Shown here piece by piece: positions 33,179 to 41,714 of a stretch of 64,000 bases of DNA (the stretch's first letter is position 1; each line of letters begins with the position of its first letter). The stretch lies in NCBI GenBank assembly GCA_038117205.1, contig JAYOFL010000006.1, positions 1 to 64,000 on the forward strand, read 5' to 3'. The DNA is from JAQBZY01 sp038117205 (GTDB lineage: Bacteria; Pseudomonadota; Alphaproteobacteria; Rhodospirillales; Casp-alpha2). A model generated the notes under the pieces. That model did no database searches and was not told the origin of the DNA. It worked only from the letters and a program-made list of their open reading frames with translations. The position numbers were made by a program, and so were the translations under genes.

Positions 33179-33987
33179 GGCTGCACGCCTTCCCGCTCGG
33201 CGATGATCTCCTCGATCTCGTCGGCGGCCTGTCGGAAACGCGCGTACAGGGAAACGGCGTCGGCGACGCCCATGCGGGCCTTCGGCACATGCACGGACAG
33301 TCCGGCGACGGCGCGTCCCTTGCTGTCGCATACCGGAACGGCGATGCCGATCAGGCCGATGGTGTTCTCCTCGGCATTGCAGGCGTATCCGAGACGGCGC
33401 ACCGTCTTCAGATGCTTCTCGAGTTCCGCCGGACTGGTGAGCGTGTTCTCCGTGAAGCGCGGCAGCGGGGTGTTGCCGAGGATGCGGCGGCGGGTCCGCG
33501 CCGGCAGGTACGCCAGCAGTACCTTGCCGATGGCGGTGGCATGGATCGGCACACGCGAGCCAATGCCGATCTGCAGACGGAGCGGCCAGTCGCACTCGAT
33601 GCGCTCGACATAAACAACGTTGTCGCGGTCCAGGATGCCGAGGTTGCAGGTTTCGCCGACGTCGGCGACGAGGCCGCGCAGCACGGCGCGTACCGGTGCC
33701 GATTGCGCCACCGCCGAGAAGACATCGACTGAGAGCGACATCAGGCGCGGTCCGACCACGTATCCGACGCCGTCCGGCAGGCGCGTGATGAGGCCGATTT
33801 CCTCCAACTGCAACATGACACGGTGCACGGTCGGCCTGGGCAGGCCGGTCGCCTCGGCGAGATCCGACAGGCTCGGCGCGGCGTCGAAACGCAGCAGCGA
33901 TCCCAAAACGGTCATTGCCTTGCCAAGTGCCGACCCGCAATCTGGGGCCGTATAGACGTGTCCGTTGTTTCCGTCCGGCATTTCCAC
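33175..33987 (-). CDS. IclR-family transcriptional regulator
   Basis: Regulator of 270 residues. The N-terminal winged helix is visible (SALGKAMTVLGSLLRF, LSDLAEATGLPRPTVHRVMLQLEE), followed by the ligand-binding domain (VHATAIGKVL-like region IPIHATAIGKVLLAY, and VCDSKGRAVAGLSVH). It is the first gene of the glutamate mutase operon and overlaps glmS, an arrangement that points to control of its own operon by the substrate or a downstream acid. Its target may be the palindrome in the divergent region upstream (34044-34057). Confidence 0.9.
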   Translation of the reverse strand: MEMPDGNNGHVYTAPDCGSALGKAMTVLGSLLRFDAAPSLSDLAEATGLPRPTVHRVMLQLEEIGLITRLPDGVGYVVGPRLMSLSVDVFSAVAQSAPVRAVLRGLVADVGETCNLGILDRDNVVYVERIECDWPLRLQIGIGSRVPIHATAIGKVLLAYLPARTRRRILGNTPLPRFTENTLTSPAELEKHLKTVRRLGYACNAEENTIGLIGIAVPVCDSKGRAVAGLSVHVPKARMGVADAVSLYARFRQAADEIEEIIAEREGVQP

Positions 33988-34116
33988 CCCTCCTTAGATA
34001 CGTGTAGGTTATCACCGTGAAGCCAGTATAATAGATGTTATCAATACGATTTTGTATCGCTAATTGACGAATTGAATTCTTTTGTGACGTTGCCGACCGG
34101 CGGATGAAACGCCAAC
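33988..34116. promoter_or_regulatory. divergent promoter region between iclR-glm and azlCD
   Basis: AT-rich 129-bp intergenic stretch. On the + strand TATAAT (34027-34032) is a perfect -10 hexamer, though no good -35 is placed before it. An inverted repeat ATAC-N6-GTAT (34044-34057) is a reasonable IclR-type operator, and GTTATCA occurs twice (34008-34014 and 34037-34043). Confidence 0.45.
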
Positions 34117-34875
34117 ATGCGGCGAAACTGGAGAAGTCCGATCGCCGACCCCGACTCCGAAAATCCTCAAGCGCGGCCGAGCAAGGTCTTCGCCACGGGA
34201 GCCCGCGACGCCGTCAGCCTGCCCGCGTTCATGATCGTCGGCAGCATGACCGGCTATGGCTCACTGGTTCAATCCGCCGACATGGACGTCTGGATCGCGC
34301 TCGCCTCCACCGTCGGAATCTGGGGACTGCCGGGTCAGGTGGCGTTCGTGGAGTTCGTCGTGCTGGGCGCGCCGGTCGCATCCATGGTCCTGGCGGTGGC
34401 GATGGCCAACATGCGCTTCCTGCCCATGAGTCTGGCCATGATGCCGCTGTTCCGCCCGTCGGCGTCGGCATGGAGTTGGCGGTATCTGCTGGTGCAACTG
34501 ATGTCCATCAACACCTGGGTCGGCATCAGCCGCAAGGCGCCGTCCCTCCCGGTCGACCTCCGCATGCCCTATTACCTCGGGTATTCGGCCACGTGCCTGA
34601 CGGCAGGGATGCTCGGGACCGGCGGCGGCTTCATCATCGCCGGGGCCATGCCCTATTACGTCTCGGCGACGCTGATCCTGATGAACCCCATGTACTTCGC
34701 CTTCGTGTTCGCCGCCATGCGCTCGCGCAGCTGCCTGATCGCGCTCGCCGTCGGCGCGGTGCTGGGGCCGGTGTTCCACCTGATCTCGCCGGAATGGGGG
34801 CTGCCGTTCTGCGGTCTGATCGCCGGCACCGTCGGCTTCAAGGCGGACCGCATGCTGCGGCGGCGGTCGGCATGA
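34117..34875 (+). CDS. azlC: AzlC-family transporter, large subunit
   Basis: Membrane protein of 252 residues. After a charged 30-residue N-terminus comes the family core: GARDAVSLPAFMIVGSMTGYGSL, VAMANMRFLPMSLAMMP and a C-terminal half with VGAVLGPVFHLISPEWGLPF. AzlC with AzlD exports branched-chain amino acids or analogues in characterised cases. The downstream azlD start overlaps its stop by 4 bp. Proximity to the glutamate mutase operon may mean export of a related amino acid; that is speculative. Confidence 0.88.
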   Translation: MRRNWRSPIADPDSENPQARPSKVFATGARDAVSLPAFMIVGSMTGYGSLVQSADMDVWIALASTVGIWGLPGQVAFVEFVVLGAPVASMVLAVAMANMRFLPMSLAMMPLFRPSASAWSWRYLLVQLMSINTWVGISRKAPSLPVDLRMPYYLGYSATCLTAGMLGTGGGFIIAGAMPYYVSATLILMNPMYFAFVFAAMRSRSCLIALAVGAVLGPVFHLISPEWGLPFCGLIAGTVGFKADRMLRRRSA

Positions 34876-35237
34876 GCGCGACGCTCGCTGGCACCGACGT
34901 CTGGGGCGGCGCCTGGGGGCTTCTGGCCCTGGCGACGATGGCGACCTTCGTCTGGCGCGCGCTCGGCACCATCATCGCGGCGCGCATCAACCCGGACGGT
35001 GCGCTGTTCGAGTGGGTGGCCTGCGTCGCCTACGCGCTGCTAGCCGGGCTTGTCGCACGCATCATCGTGATGCCGGTCGGCATGCTGGCGGAATCCGCGA
35101 CGGTCGACCGGATCGGCGCGACGGCGTTCGGGTTCGCGCTGTTCTTCCTGACCAAGCGGAACGTGGCGTTCGGCACCATCGGCGGCGCGTTCTGCTTCCT
35201 GGTGCTTGCCTGGGCACGGGACGCCGGTATCCTCTGA
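34872..35237 (+). CDS. azlD: AzlD-family transporter, small subunit
   Basis: Four-helix membrane protein of 121 residues from the ATG at 34872 (ATGA overlap with azlC). ALATMATFVWRALGTIIAARI and the paired helices fit the AzlD family, the obligatory partner of AzlC. Unlike many AzlD proteins it has a rather polar middle (PVGMLAESATVDRIGATAF). A protease gene starts 2 bp after its stop. Confidence 0.85.
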   Translation: MSATLAGTDVWGGAWGLLALATMATFVWRALGTIIAARINPDGALFEWVACVAYALLAGLVARIIVMPVGMLAESATVDRIGATAFGFALFFLTKRNVAFGTIGGAFCFLVLAWARDAGIL

Positions 35238-35239
35238 CG

Positions 35240-36346
35240 ATGCGAAGGATTTTCTTGCTCGCCGTACCGGCGGTCGCGGCGCTCGTCGTCGCGGCGACGG
35301 CTTTTGCGGCGCCCCCCTGCGGCGCACCGGAGCCGGTCTGCGCCGCCGCCGAACGGGTGGTGGGTATCTCGTCCTTCGAACCGGAAGGAAGCGCCGTCGT
35401 TTTGGAGGACGGCACGCTGGTCACCAACCGGCACATGCTGGCCGACAACCCGGAAGCCGAAGTCCGGACGGTGGACGGCAAGACCGTGAAGGGCCGCGCC
35501 GCGCCGAGCGTCTATCCCGGCGATCTGCAGTTGCTGATCGCGCACGGTATCGGCAAGGGCGCCCGGTGGGAAATCGAGCCGGCCAAGATGGGCGAAGATC
35601 TCTACGTCGTCGCCTGGGACGTCGGCCGGCAGGCGGTGCGGGTCTATCCGCCGGGCCGTTTGTTGGTGGCGCCGGCGAAGACGCCGCTCGCCCGGCTGCA
35701 TCACGACGCGAAGTCGCTCCCCGGCAATTCCGGGGGCGCGCTGGTCGACGCCAAGGGCCGGCTGGTCGGCATCGTCGCGTCCGGCGGCGAGGGCCGGAAC
35801 GAGGCCATTCCCGCGTCCGAAATCGCTCGTCTCCGCGAAATGTCGAGCCCGGAACATGTGGAGCGGTCCCGCGAGATCGGCGCGGCCTATCGGGACTGCG
35901 CGACCGGGTTGGACGAGCTGCGGGCGCGGCGGGACGCGCTTGCCGAGGCCAAGGCGGATGCGCTCCGCGACCGTTGCCTCGCCAGCGGCAACCGGCAGCT
36001 TTTCGATCTTGCGGCGCAGGCGCTCGGTCAGCGCCGCTTCACCGAACACGCGATCCGATTGCTCGAGGCGTCGCTTGCCGAGGATCCGAACGCGCCGAAC
36101 GCGCTGATCTCGATGGCCGTCACGCTGCACATCGCCAAGCGCTACGCCGAGGAAATTCCGGTGGCGAAACGGGCCATGACGATCCTACCGGCGGACCCGC
36201 AGGTTCTTCGGTTGGCGCTGCAAGCGGGCATCTGGGGCAAAGACGCGGCGCTGGCGGCGGACGCCATGGCCGGGATCGAGAAGCATCTGCCGCAGATGGC
36301 GCCGGCGGCCAGGCGGTTCTACGAAAATCCGCCGGTTCCGAAGTAA
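35240..36346 (+). CDS. secreted trypsin-like serine protease with C-terminal TPR-like region
   Basis: Protein of 368 residues from the ATG at 35240 with a signal peptide (LLAVPAVAALVVAATAFA). The chymotrypsin-fold triad is visible: His65 in VTNRHML, Asp95 in YPGDLQLL and Ser164 in LPGNSGGAL. No PDZ domain follows. After residue 210 the sequence turns helical with TPR-like character (HAIRLLEASLAEDPNAPNAL, ALQAGIWGKDAALAADAMAG). It is likely a periplasmic HtrA-like protease that recognises targets through helical repeats. A subtilisin-family gene is convergent with it. Confidence 0.82.
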   Translation: MRRIFLLAVPAVAALVVAATAFAAPPCGAPEPVCAAAERVVGISSFEPEGSAVVLEDGTLVTNRHMLADNPEAEVRTVDGKTVKGRAAPSVYPGDLQLLIAHGIGKGARWEIEPAKMGEDLYVVAWDVGRQAVRVYPPGRLLVAPAKTPLARLHHDAKSLPGNSGGALVDAKGRLVGIVASGGEGRNEAIPASEIARLREMSSPEHVERSREIGAAYRDCATGLDELRARRDALAEAKADALRDRCLASGNRQLFDLAAQALGQRRFTEHAIRLLEASLAEDPNAPNALISMAVTLHIAKRYAEEIPVAKRAMTILPADPQVLRLALQAGIWGKDAALAADAMAGIEKHLPQMAPAARRFYENPPVPK

Positions 36347-36359
36347 CGGGACTTTCCCC

Positions 36360-37664
36360 TCACGGACCGTCGGCGGGATCGGGAATCCAGCCGTAACGGA
36401 CGCGGCCGGCGTCGTCGCCGGCGGTCCGAGCGCGGGCCAGGATGGCTTGGCGCAACTCCGGGCCGTGCCAGTCGGGGTACTTCGCCAGCAACCGGACTGC
36501 CAGGGCGGTCACGCGCGGCACGGCGAAACTCGATCCGGACGCCTTTCCCGGCGCGCCCCGGTGATCCTTCACCTCGATGCGCTCGCCGGGCACCATGATG
36601 TCGACGCTGCGCGGCCCCCAGTTCGATCCCTGCGCCAGCCGGCCGTCCATTTCCGACGACGTCACGACGAGGGCGTTGGAAAGGCCGAGCGCCGCCGGAT
36701 AGACCGGCTCGCGGTCGATGTCGCGGCCGTCGTTGCCGGCGGAAACGACGAACAGCATTCGCGGGTGCCGCGCCGCCGCCTCGGCGAAGGCGGCCCAATC
36801 GCCCTGCTTGTTGGAGCCCATCGCCAGGTTGACGATCCGGATGCCGCGCTCGGCGAGCCAGTCGACCGCCGCCGCCATCCGCGTCATGTCCGGGCGCGGA
36901 TAACGGATCGGCAGGACCCGCGACATCGGGGCCTCGCGGATCAGCACGCTCATGACGGCGCTGCCGTGGTGCAGCGGAAAGAACGGCGAGCGGCCGGTAT
37001 CGCTGTCGAAGGGGCGGCCGTCCATGTCCCAGAAGTCGTAGCCGTCTAGGCCGCCGTCCGCCGTCCGCGCCAGTCTCGCCTTCAAGGGATCGAGTGTGTA
37101 GTTGACGCCGCTGTCGATCAGGCCGACGGAGACGCCGCCCGGGTCGGTTCCCGCCGGCGGCAGTGGATTGAGCGGAATGGCCTCGACGACGCGGCTGAGA
37201 TCGGCGGCGAGCACCGTGATCCGGTCGGGCCGGCCTTCTGGATCGTATCCCAGCCGGCGCCCCTCGATGACGCGGCATTCGGCGTCGGCGCTGACGCTTT
37301 CGAGCGGCTTGCTGTCGGAAATCTCGATGCCGATCCGCCGCAACCGGCCGCCCGGGTACAGGCGGTTGATCTCGAGGGTGCGGCCGTCCGCCAGAAGATA
37401 CGTGGTTTCGCTCCGCCCGGCCTTGCCGGCCATGATCGCGACGTCGTGCGCGAGGACGCGTGGACCGCCGAGGGCGTCGCGGACAGGACCCGGATCGTCG
37501 TAGGGCGGTTTGCAGGCGACGCTGAGGACCGTATCGACGGGCTCGCCGGCCAAGGCCGCCGTTTCAGACAGAGAGATAAATAAAGCGAGAATTGCGGCAA
37601 GGGAGACGATGCCGACACGGCTGCCGGCCGGAATTACCCTGGATCGCTGGTTCGCCTGCCGCAT
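36360..37664 (-). CDS. secreted subtilisin-family (S8) serine protease
   Basis: Protein of 434 residues. A signal segment (VGIVSLAAILALFISL) is followed by a 130-residue region that may act as a propeptide. The S8 triad is present: Asp184 in VGLIDSGVNYT, His233 in LHHGSAVMSV and Ser379 in ASGSSFAVP, with the oxyanion Asn311 in VSAGNDGR. The usual GTSMA is replaced by GSSFA, which occurs in some families. It is convergent with the trypsin-like protease 13 bp away. The target is unknown. Confidence 0.85.
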   Translation of the reverse strand: MRQANQRSRVIPAGSRVGIVSLAAILALFISLSETAALAGEPVDTVLSVACKPPYDDPGPVRDALGGPRVLAHDVAIMAGKAGRSETTYLLADGRTLEINRLYPGGRLRRIGIEISDSKPLESVSADAECRVIEGRRLGYDPEGRPDRITVLAADLSRVVEAIPLNPLPPAGTDPGGVSVGLIDSGVNYTLDPLKARLARTADGGLDGYDFWDMDGRPFDSDTGRSPFFPLHHGSAVMSVLIREAPMSRVLPIRYPRPDMTRMAAAVDWLAERGIRIVNLAMGSNKQGDWAAFAEAAARHPRMLFVVSAGNDGRDIDREPVYPAALGLSNALVVTSSEMDGRLAQGSNWGPRSVDIMVPGERIEVKDHRGAPGKASGSSFAVPRVTALAVRLLAKYPDWHGPELRQAILARARTAGDDAGRVRYGWIPDPADGP

Positions 37665-37851
37665 CGAACAATTTCACCCCTGTCGGAAAAGTCGTTTGGA
37701 ACCTTATGGCGATGCAAAGGCAAGTCAACGCGCATCGGACGGCTGTCCAGTCCAAGCCGCCATGCTAGGATGATCGAACAGGGGGATTCGGGTAACACCG
37801 ACAAGATTCGATATCTACTGCCGGGGTGGCGGGCGCTGGTCTAAGGTCGAA

Positions 37852-39492
37852 ATGCTTCCGGGCGGGGATCGGAATGGCGCGGTCGCGCGTGGCGAGGCGC
37901 TCGACGCCGACGGTGCCTACGAGGGCGTCCGCGTCATGGCGATCACCGAGCGCGGCAGCCGCTCACCGATCGAAACCCTGGCCTATATCAGTCCGCATCT
38001 CCGAAAGACGGGGTGTGCGCCGCAGGGAAAGGGCGCGATGCCCGTGCCGTCCGAGGCGCTTCAGAACGCCGACGACGCGCGAACCTTGCCGCCGTCCCTG
38101 ACGGAACTCCCAGGCGGCGCGCAAACGCGGCCCACCGCCGTTCGCAGGCCGGAAACGACGGGGGAACGCATCCGTTATGGGAAGATGGTCGCGCCCATCG
38201 GCACCGGCGTCGTCGCGTCGGCGGTTTCCTACGTTCCGTTGACGGCGCTCTCCAAGGTGCTCGCCGGTGAGATGATGCTTGGCGCCGGCGCGCCAAAGAA
38301 CATCGTCGTCGCCGGCTGCCTGGCGATCTTCCTGATCGTGACGGGCGGACTGCTCGGCCGGCTGCATCGGCGCGGCCTGTTGATCGCGCCGGCGGCGGTG
38401 ATCGGACCGTCGAAGGCTGCACCGACCGCGCGTCCCGCGGCGGCGGCCGTTCCCAAGGCGGCAAGCAAGCCGGAACCCGCCAATCCTCCGGCGACGGATC
38501 TGCCACCGGCGCCGTCGTCCATGGTCGACGGGCAGGCGCTCAAGGAAGACCACCGCCGCGAGGTGCTCGAATTCCTGGCCGCCGCACTGGTCGCCATCAA
38601 GGACGACGTGCCGCGCATGAACCAGCACGTCAGTTTCGGCATCAATCTCTTCATCAGCGGCGCCGCCGAACGCTATGCGTCCGAATCTAAGCTGACGCGC
38701 ATGCAGACGTTCGTCCTGATCCGCGAAGGGATCGAGGCGCTCGGCAACCCGCCGGACCGGGTCGACGCCTTCTGCCGCCAGATCGTCGATTACAAAACCA
38801 CGGAACGCTACAACGCCATGATCGAGGCCGGGCGGCAGACCATGGAACGCCATCTGGCGCGGCAGTTGGATCCGTTCCTGGATTTTGCCGAGACCATCAA
38901 GCTCTGGAGTTCAGACTCGGCGGCGCGCGCCCAGACGCAGGGCATCGTCTGCATCATGTTCACCGATCTGGTCGGATCGACGGCGATGACGCAGGAGCGC
39001 GGCGACTACGGCGCGCAGGAAGTGGTGCGCACCCACAACGCCATCGTCAGATCGGCGCTCGCCGATCACGCCGGGCGCGAGGTCAAGCATACCGGCGACG
39101 GCATCATGGCGAGCTTTCCGGCGGCGCCGTCCGCCGTCCGCGCCACCATCGACATCCAGCGCGCGCTCGCCCAGCACAACGCCCGCACGGGCGCAGTGCC
39201 GGTCCGGGTTCGGATCGGATTGAATGCCGGCGAGGCGGTACAGGAGGAAGACGACTTCTTCGGCACCACCGTTCAGTTGTCGGCGCGCGTCTGCGACAAG
39301 GCCGGCGCCACGGAAATCTTCGTCACCGACAACGTGCGCGAGCTCACCAAGGGGCACGGTTTCGCACTGGAGGACGCCGGCGAATTCGAACTGAAGGGCA
39401 TTCCCCGGCCGGTGACGCTTTACCGCGTCGACTGGACCGCGCCGCCGCCGCCGAACATGCAGGCCGAGGAAACGGCGCCGGCCGCCGGCTGA
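37852..39492 (+). CDS. class III adenylate/guanylate cyclase with novel N-terminal region
   Basis: Protein of 546 residues. The cyclase domain occupies about 364-535: IVCIMFTDLVGSTAMTQERGD gives the first metal Asp, KHTGDGIMASFP the second, and RIGLNAGEAVQEEDDFFG the later part. Residues 115-170 contain two probable membrane segments (VAPIGTGVVASAVSYVPL and IVVAGCLAIFLIVTGGLLG). A Pro/Ala-rich linker (185-222) and an alpha-helical region (230-350) follow, and the latter may be a sensory domain I do not recognise. The first 100 residues are charged and of unknown fold. It is a monocistronic gene; output is cAMP or cGMP by family. Confidence 0.85.
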   Translation: MLPGGDRNGAVARGEALDADGAYEGVRVMAITERGSRSPIETLAYISPHLRKTGCAPQGKGAMPVPSEALQNADDARTLPPSLTELPGGAQTRPTAVRRPETTGERIRYGKMVAPIGTGVVASAVSYVPLTALSKVLAGEMMLGAGAPKNIVVAGCLAIFLIVTGGLLGRLHRRGLLIAPAAVIGPSKAAPTARPAAAAVPKAASKPEPANPPATDLPPAPSSMVDGQALKEDHRREVLEFLAAALVAIKDDVPRMNQHVSFGINLFISGAAERYASESKLTRMQTFVLIREGIEALGNPPDRVDAFCRQIVDYKTTERYNAMIEAGRQTMERHLARQLDPFLDFAETIKLWSSDSAARAQTQGIVCIMFTDLVGSTAMTQERGDYGAQEVVRTHNAIVRSALADHAGREVKHTGDGIMASFPAAPSAVRATIDIQRALAQHNARTGAVPVRVRIGLNAGEAVQEEDDFFGTTVQLSARVCDKAGATEIFVTDNVRELTKGHGFALEDAGEFELKGIPRPVTLYRVDWTAPPPPNMQAEETAPAAG

Positions 39493-39496
39493 ACCG

Positions 39497-40291
39497 TCAG
39501 AGGGCGGCCAAGTCGCGGAGCGACTTCGCCACCTCGCGCGGCCGTTCCAGCATCATCATGTGGCCGGTGCGGCCGAGAACGTCGAGCGCCGCGTCCTTGA
39601 ATTGTCCCATCAGCGGCTTCGCGTTCTTGAGCGGCGTCATCTTGTCCTCGTCGCCGGCGACGATGCGGACGGGGCAGGCGACGCCCGTGGACTGCTCGGC
39701 GGCCTTCTTGTAGACGTCGCAGGCTCGGAGGTCGCCGGCCAGCACGCCGGGCTTGGCGCTTTCCAGCAACTGTTCCGCCGCGCCCATGACCCAGAGGCCC
39801 GGCTGCGGATGGCCGCCGATATGAGAGATGCGGCCGAAGCCCCAATCCGTCACCAGTTCCGGGGCGAGCGGACCGCCCGCGTCGGCGGCGGCGATCAGGT
39901 CCGGGTGCACCGGCATTTCGGCGGCGACGCCGAGAAGTCCCACGGCCTTCACTTTCTCCGGATGCCGGGCGGCAAGCTCGACGGCGATCAACGCGCCCAT
40001 GGAATGGCCGGCGACGGCGGCCTGCTTGATCCCGGCGGCATCCATGAAGGCGATGACCCAGTCGGCCATGTCCTCGACGCTCGCGAGCGCCGGTCCTTCC
40101 GAGCCGCCGTGTCCGGGCAGGTCGACGGCGAACACGCGGACGCCGCGCGCCGCCAGATAGCGGCTCTGCAATTGCCAGACGGTGCCGTCCATGCCGGCGC
40201 CGTGGATGAGGACGAGGACCGGTGCGCCGGCCTTGGGCTCGATGCCGCCGGTCGCCGCGTGCGCGCGCTTGCCATTGACGATGCACTCCAT
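39497..40291 (-). CDS. alpha/beta hydrolase
   Basis: Cytoplasmic hydrolase of 264 residues with VLIHGAGMDGTVWQ (oxyanion HG), nucleophile elbow VAGHSMGAL, acid in VAGDEDKMTP and the C-terminal His in GRTGHMMML. It starts 3 bp after the stop of metY, so the two are co-transcribed. It could act on an O-acyl-homoserine or another ester, but the fold is too broad to say. Confidence 0.85.
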   Translation of the reverse strand: MECIVNGKRAHAATGGIEPKAGAPVLVLIHGAGMDGTVWQLQSRYLAARGVRVFAVDLPGHGGSEGPALASVEDMADWVIAFMDAAGIKQAAVAGHSMGALIAVELAARHPEKVKAVGLLGVAAEMPVHPDLIAAADAGGPLAPELVTDWGFGRISHIGGHPQPGLWVMGAAEQLLESAKPGVLAGDLRACDVYKKAAEQSTGVACPVRIVAGDEDKMTPLKNAKPLMGQFKDAALDVLGRTGHMMMLERPREVAKSLRDLAAL

Positions 40292-40294
40292 GGC

Positions 40295-41590
40295 TCAGCC
40301 CTTCTGCGAGGCGCGGAGCGCCGATTTCAAATCCTGGATGATGTCGTCCGCGTCCTCGATGCCGACGGAAAGCCGGATCAGGTTCTCGCCGATGCCGGCG
40401 GCGGCGAGGGCTTCCGCGCTCATCTGCTGGTGCGTCGTCGAACCCGGATGGATGACCAGCGTCTTGGCGTCGCCGATGTTGGCGAGGTGCGAGGCGAGCT
40501 GCACGTTCTCGATGAACTTGCGGCCGGCGGCGCGGCCGCCCTTGATGCCGAAGCTCATGATGGAGCCGGCGCCCTTCGGCAGCAGCTTCGCCGCCAGCGC
40601 GTGATCCGGGTGCGACGGGACGGACGGATGGTTGACCCATTCGACCTCGTCGGCGGCGTCCAGGAACGCGGCCACCTTCAGCGCGTTGGCGACGTGCTTC
40701 TGCATGCGGAGCGGCAGCGTCTCCAACCCCTGCAGGATATAGAAGGCGTTGGCCGGGCTCAGGCACGCGCCGAAATCCTTCATGCCTTCGGCGCGGGCGC
40801 GCATCAGGAATGCCTGCGGGCCGAACTCGTCGGCGAAGTCGATGCCGGCGTATCCGGCGTAGGGTTCGGTCAGCGTCGGGAACTTGCCGCTGGCGCGCCA
40901 GTCGAACTTGCCGCTGTCGACCAGGCAGCCGCCGATGGCGACGCCGTGTCCGCCGATGAACTTGGTCAGCGAATGCATGACGATGTCGGCGCCGAAGTCG
41001 AAGGGCCGCATCAGATACGGCGTTGTGAAGGTGCTGTCGATGAGCAGCGGCAATCCGGCCGCGTGCGCGACGTCGGCGACGGCCGGCAGGTCCAGCACTT
41101 CAATCCCCGGATTGCCGAGGGTCTCGGCGAAGACGAGGCGGGTGTTCTCCTTGATCGCGGCCTTGAAGGCGTCCGGCTTTCTCGGATTGACGAAGGTCGT
41201 CTCGATCCCAAAGCGGGGCAGCGTGTAGGTGAACAGATTGTGCGAGCCGCCGTAGATGGAGCCCGACGCCACGATGTGTCCGCCCTTGTCCATCAGCGTC
41301 GCGACGGCGAGGAAGAGGGCCGCCATGCCGCTCGCCGTCGCCACGGCGCCGACGCCGCCTTCCAGCGCCGCGACCCGCTCTTCCAGAACCGCCACGGTCG
41401 GGTTGGAGAGGCGGGAATAGATGTGCCCTGGCTGTTCCAGGTTATAGAGCGCCGCCGCGTGGTCCGTATCCTCGAACACGTAGGACGTGGTCTGGTAGAT
41501 CGGCACCGCCCGGGCGCCGGTCGCCGGGTCGGGCTGCTGGCCGGCATGCAGGCTCAGCGTGTCGAACTTCAGGAACTTGGGCTGCACCAT
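40295..41590 (-). CDS. metY: O-acetylhomoserine aminocarboxypropyltransferase (sulfhydrylase)
   Basis: PLP enzyme of 431 residues that makes homocysteine (or methionine) from O-acetylhomoserine and sulfide (or methanethiol). I chose the ATG at 41588-41590 because GGAGAG lies 7 bp upstream; the frame extends 15 codons further. Seen: SLHAGQQPDPATGARAVPIY, YSRLSNPTVAVLEER, and the PLP lysine in HSLTKFIGGHG, with VIHPGSTTHQQ near the end. Its length matches MetY rather than shorter MetB. A hairpin in the 5' leader (41608-41624) may regulate it. Confidence 0.92.
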   Translation of the reverse strand: MVQPKFLKFDTLSLHAGQQPDPATGARAVPIYQTTSYVFEDTDHAAALYNLEQPGHIYSRLSNPTVAVLEERVAALEGGVGAVATASGMAALFLAVATLMDKGGHIVASGSIYGGSHNLFTYTLPRFGIETTFVNPRKPDAFKAAIKENTRLVFAETLGNPGIEVLDLPAVADVAHAAGLPLLIDSTFTTPYLMRPFDFGADIVMHSLTKFIGGHGVAIGGCLVDSGKFDWRASGKFPTLTEPYAGYAGIDFADEFGPQAFLMRARAEGMKDFGACLSPANAFYILQGLETLPLRMQKHVANALKVAAFLDAADEVEWVNHPSVPSHPDHALAAKLLPKGAGSIMSFGIKGGRAAGRKFIENVQLASHLANIGDAKTLVIHPGSTTHQQMSAEALAAAGIGENLIRLSVGIEDADDIIQDLKSALRASQKG

Positions 41591-41607
41591 GACGATCTCT
41601 CCGCGTT

Positions 41608-41624
41608 CGGGCTTTACAAGCCCG
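41608..41624 (-). promoter_or_regulatory. hairpin in the metY 5' leader
   Basis: On the minus strand CGGGCTT-GTA-AAGCCCG forms a 7-bp stem ending 18 nt before the metY start, right next to its Shine-Dalgarno sequence. Alphaproteobacterial met genes are often controlled by SAM-binding RNAs, but I cannot match this leader to a known class, so it is only a candidate. Confidence 0.3.
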
Positions 41625-41665
41625 GGGCCTCTCATTAGGCAGGTGCCGAGCCAAGCGTCAACAAC

Positions 41666-41689
41666 ATGACGTCATTGACCGGGCGGTCA
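41666..41689. promoter_or_regulatory. palindromes in the metY / hydroxyacyl-CoA dehydrogenase divergent region, TetR-type operator candidate
   Basis: Two adjacent perfect palindromes occur: ATGACGTCAT (41666-41675) and TGACCG-GG-CGGTCA (41676-41689). The second has the TGACCG-N2-CGGTCA form typical of TetR-family operators, which often control fatty-acid genes. It lies 26 bp before the 3-hydroxyacyl-CoA dehydrogenase start codon. No tetR gene is in the window. Confidence 0.5.
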
Positions 41690-41714
41690 GGTCCGGGGGT
41701 AGGGGAGAGAGCGC

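Noticed and set aside
41591..41700. Possible SAM-II or SAM-V riboswitch before metY
   Set aside because: The leader has a hairpin but I could not match the conserved core of these RNAs, so only the hairpin is reported.
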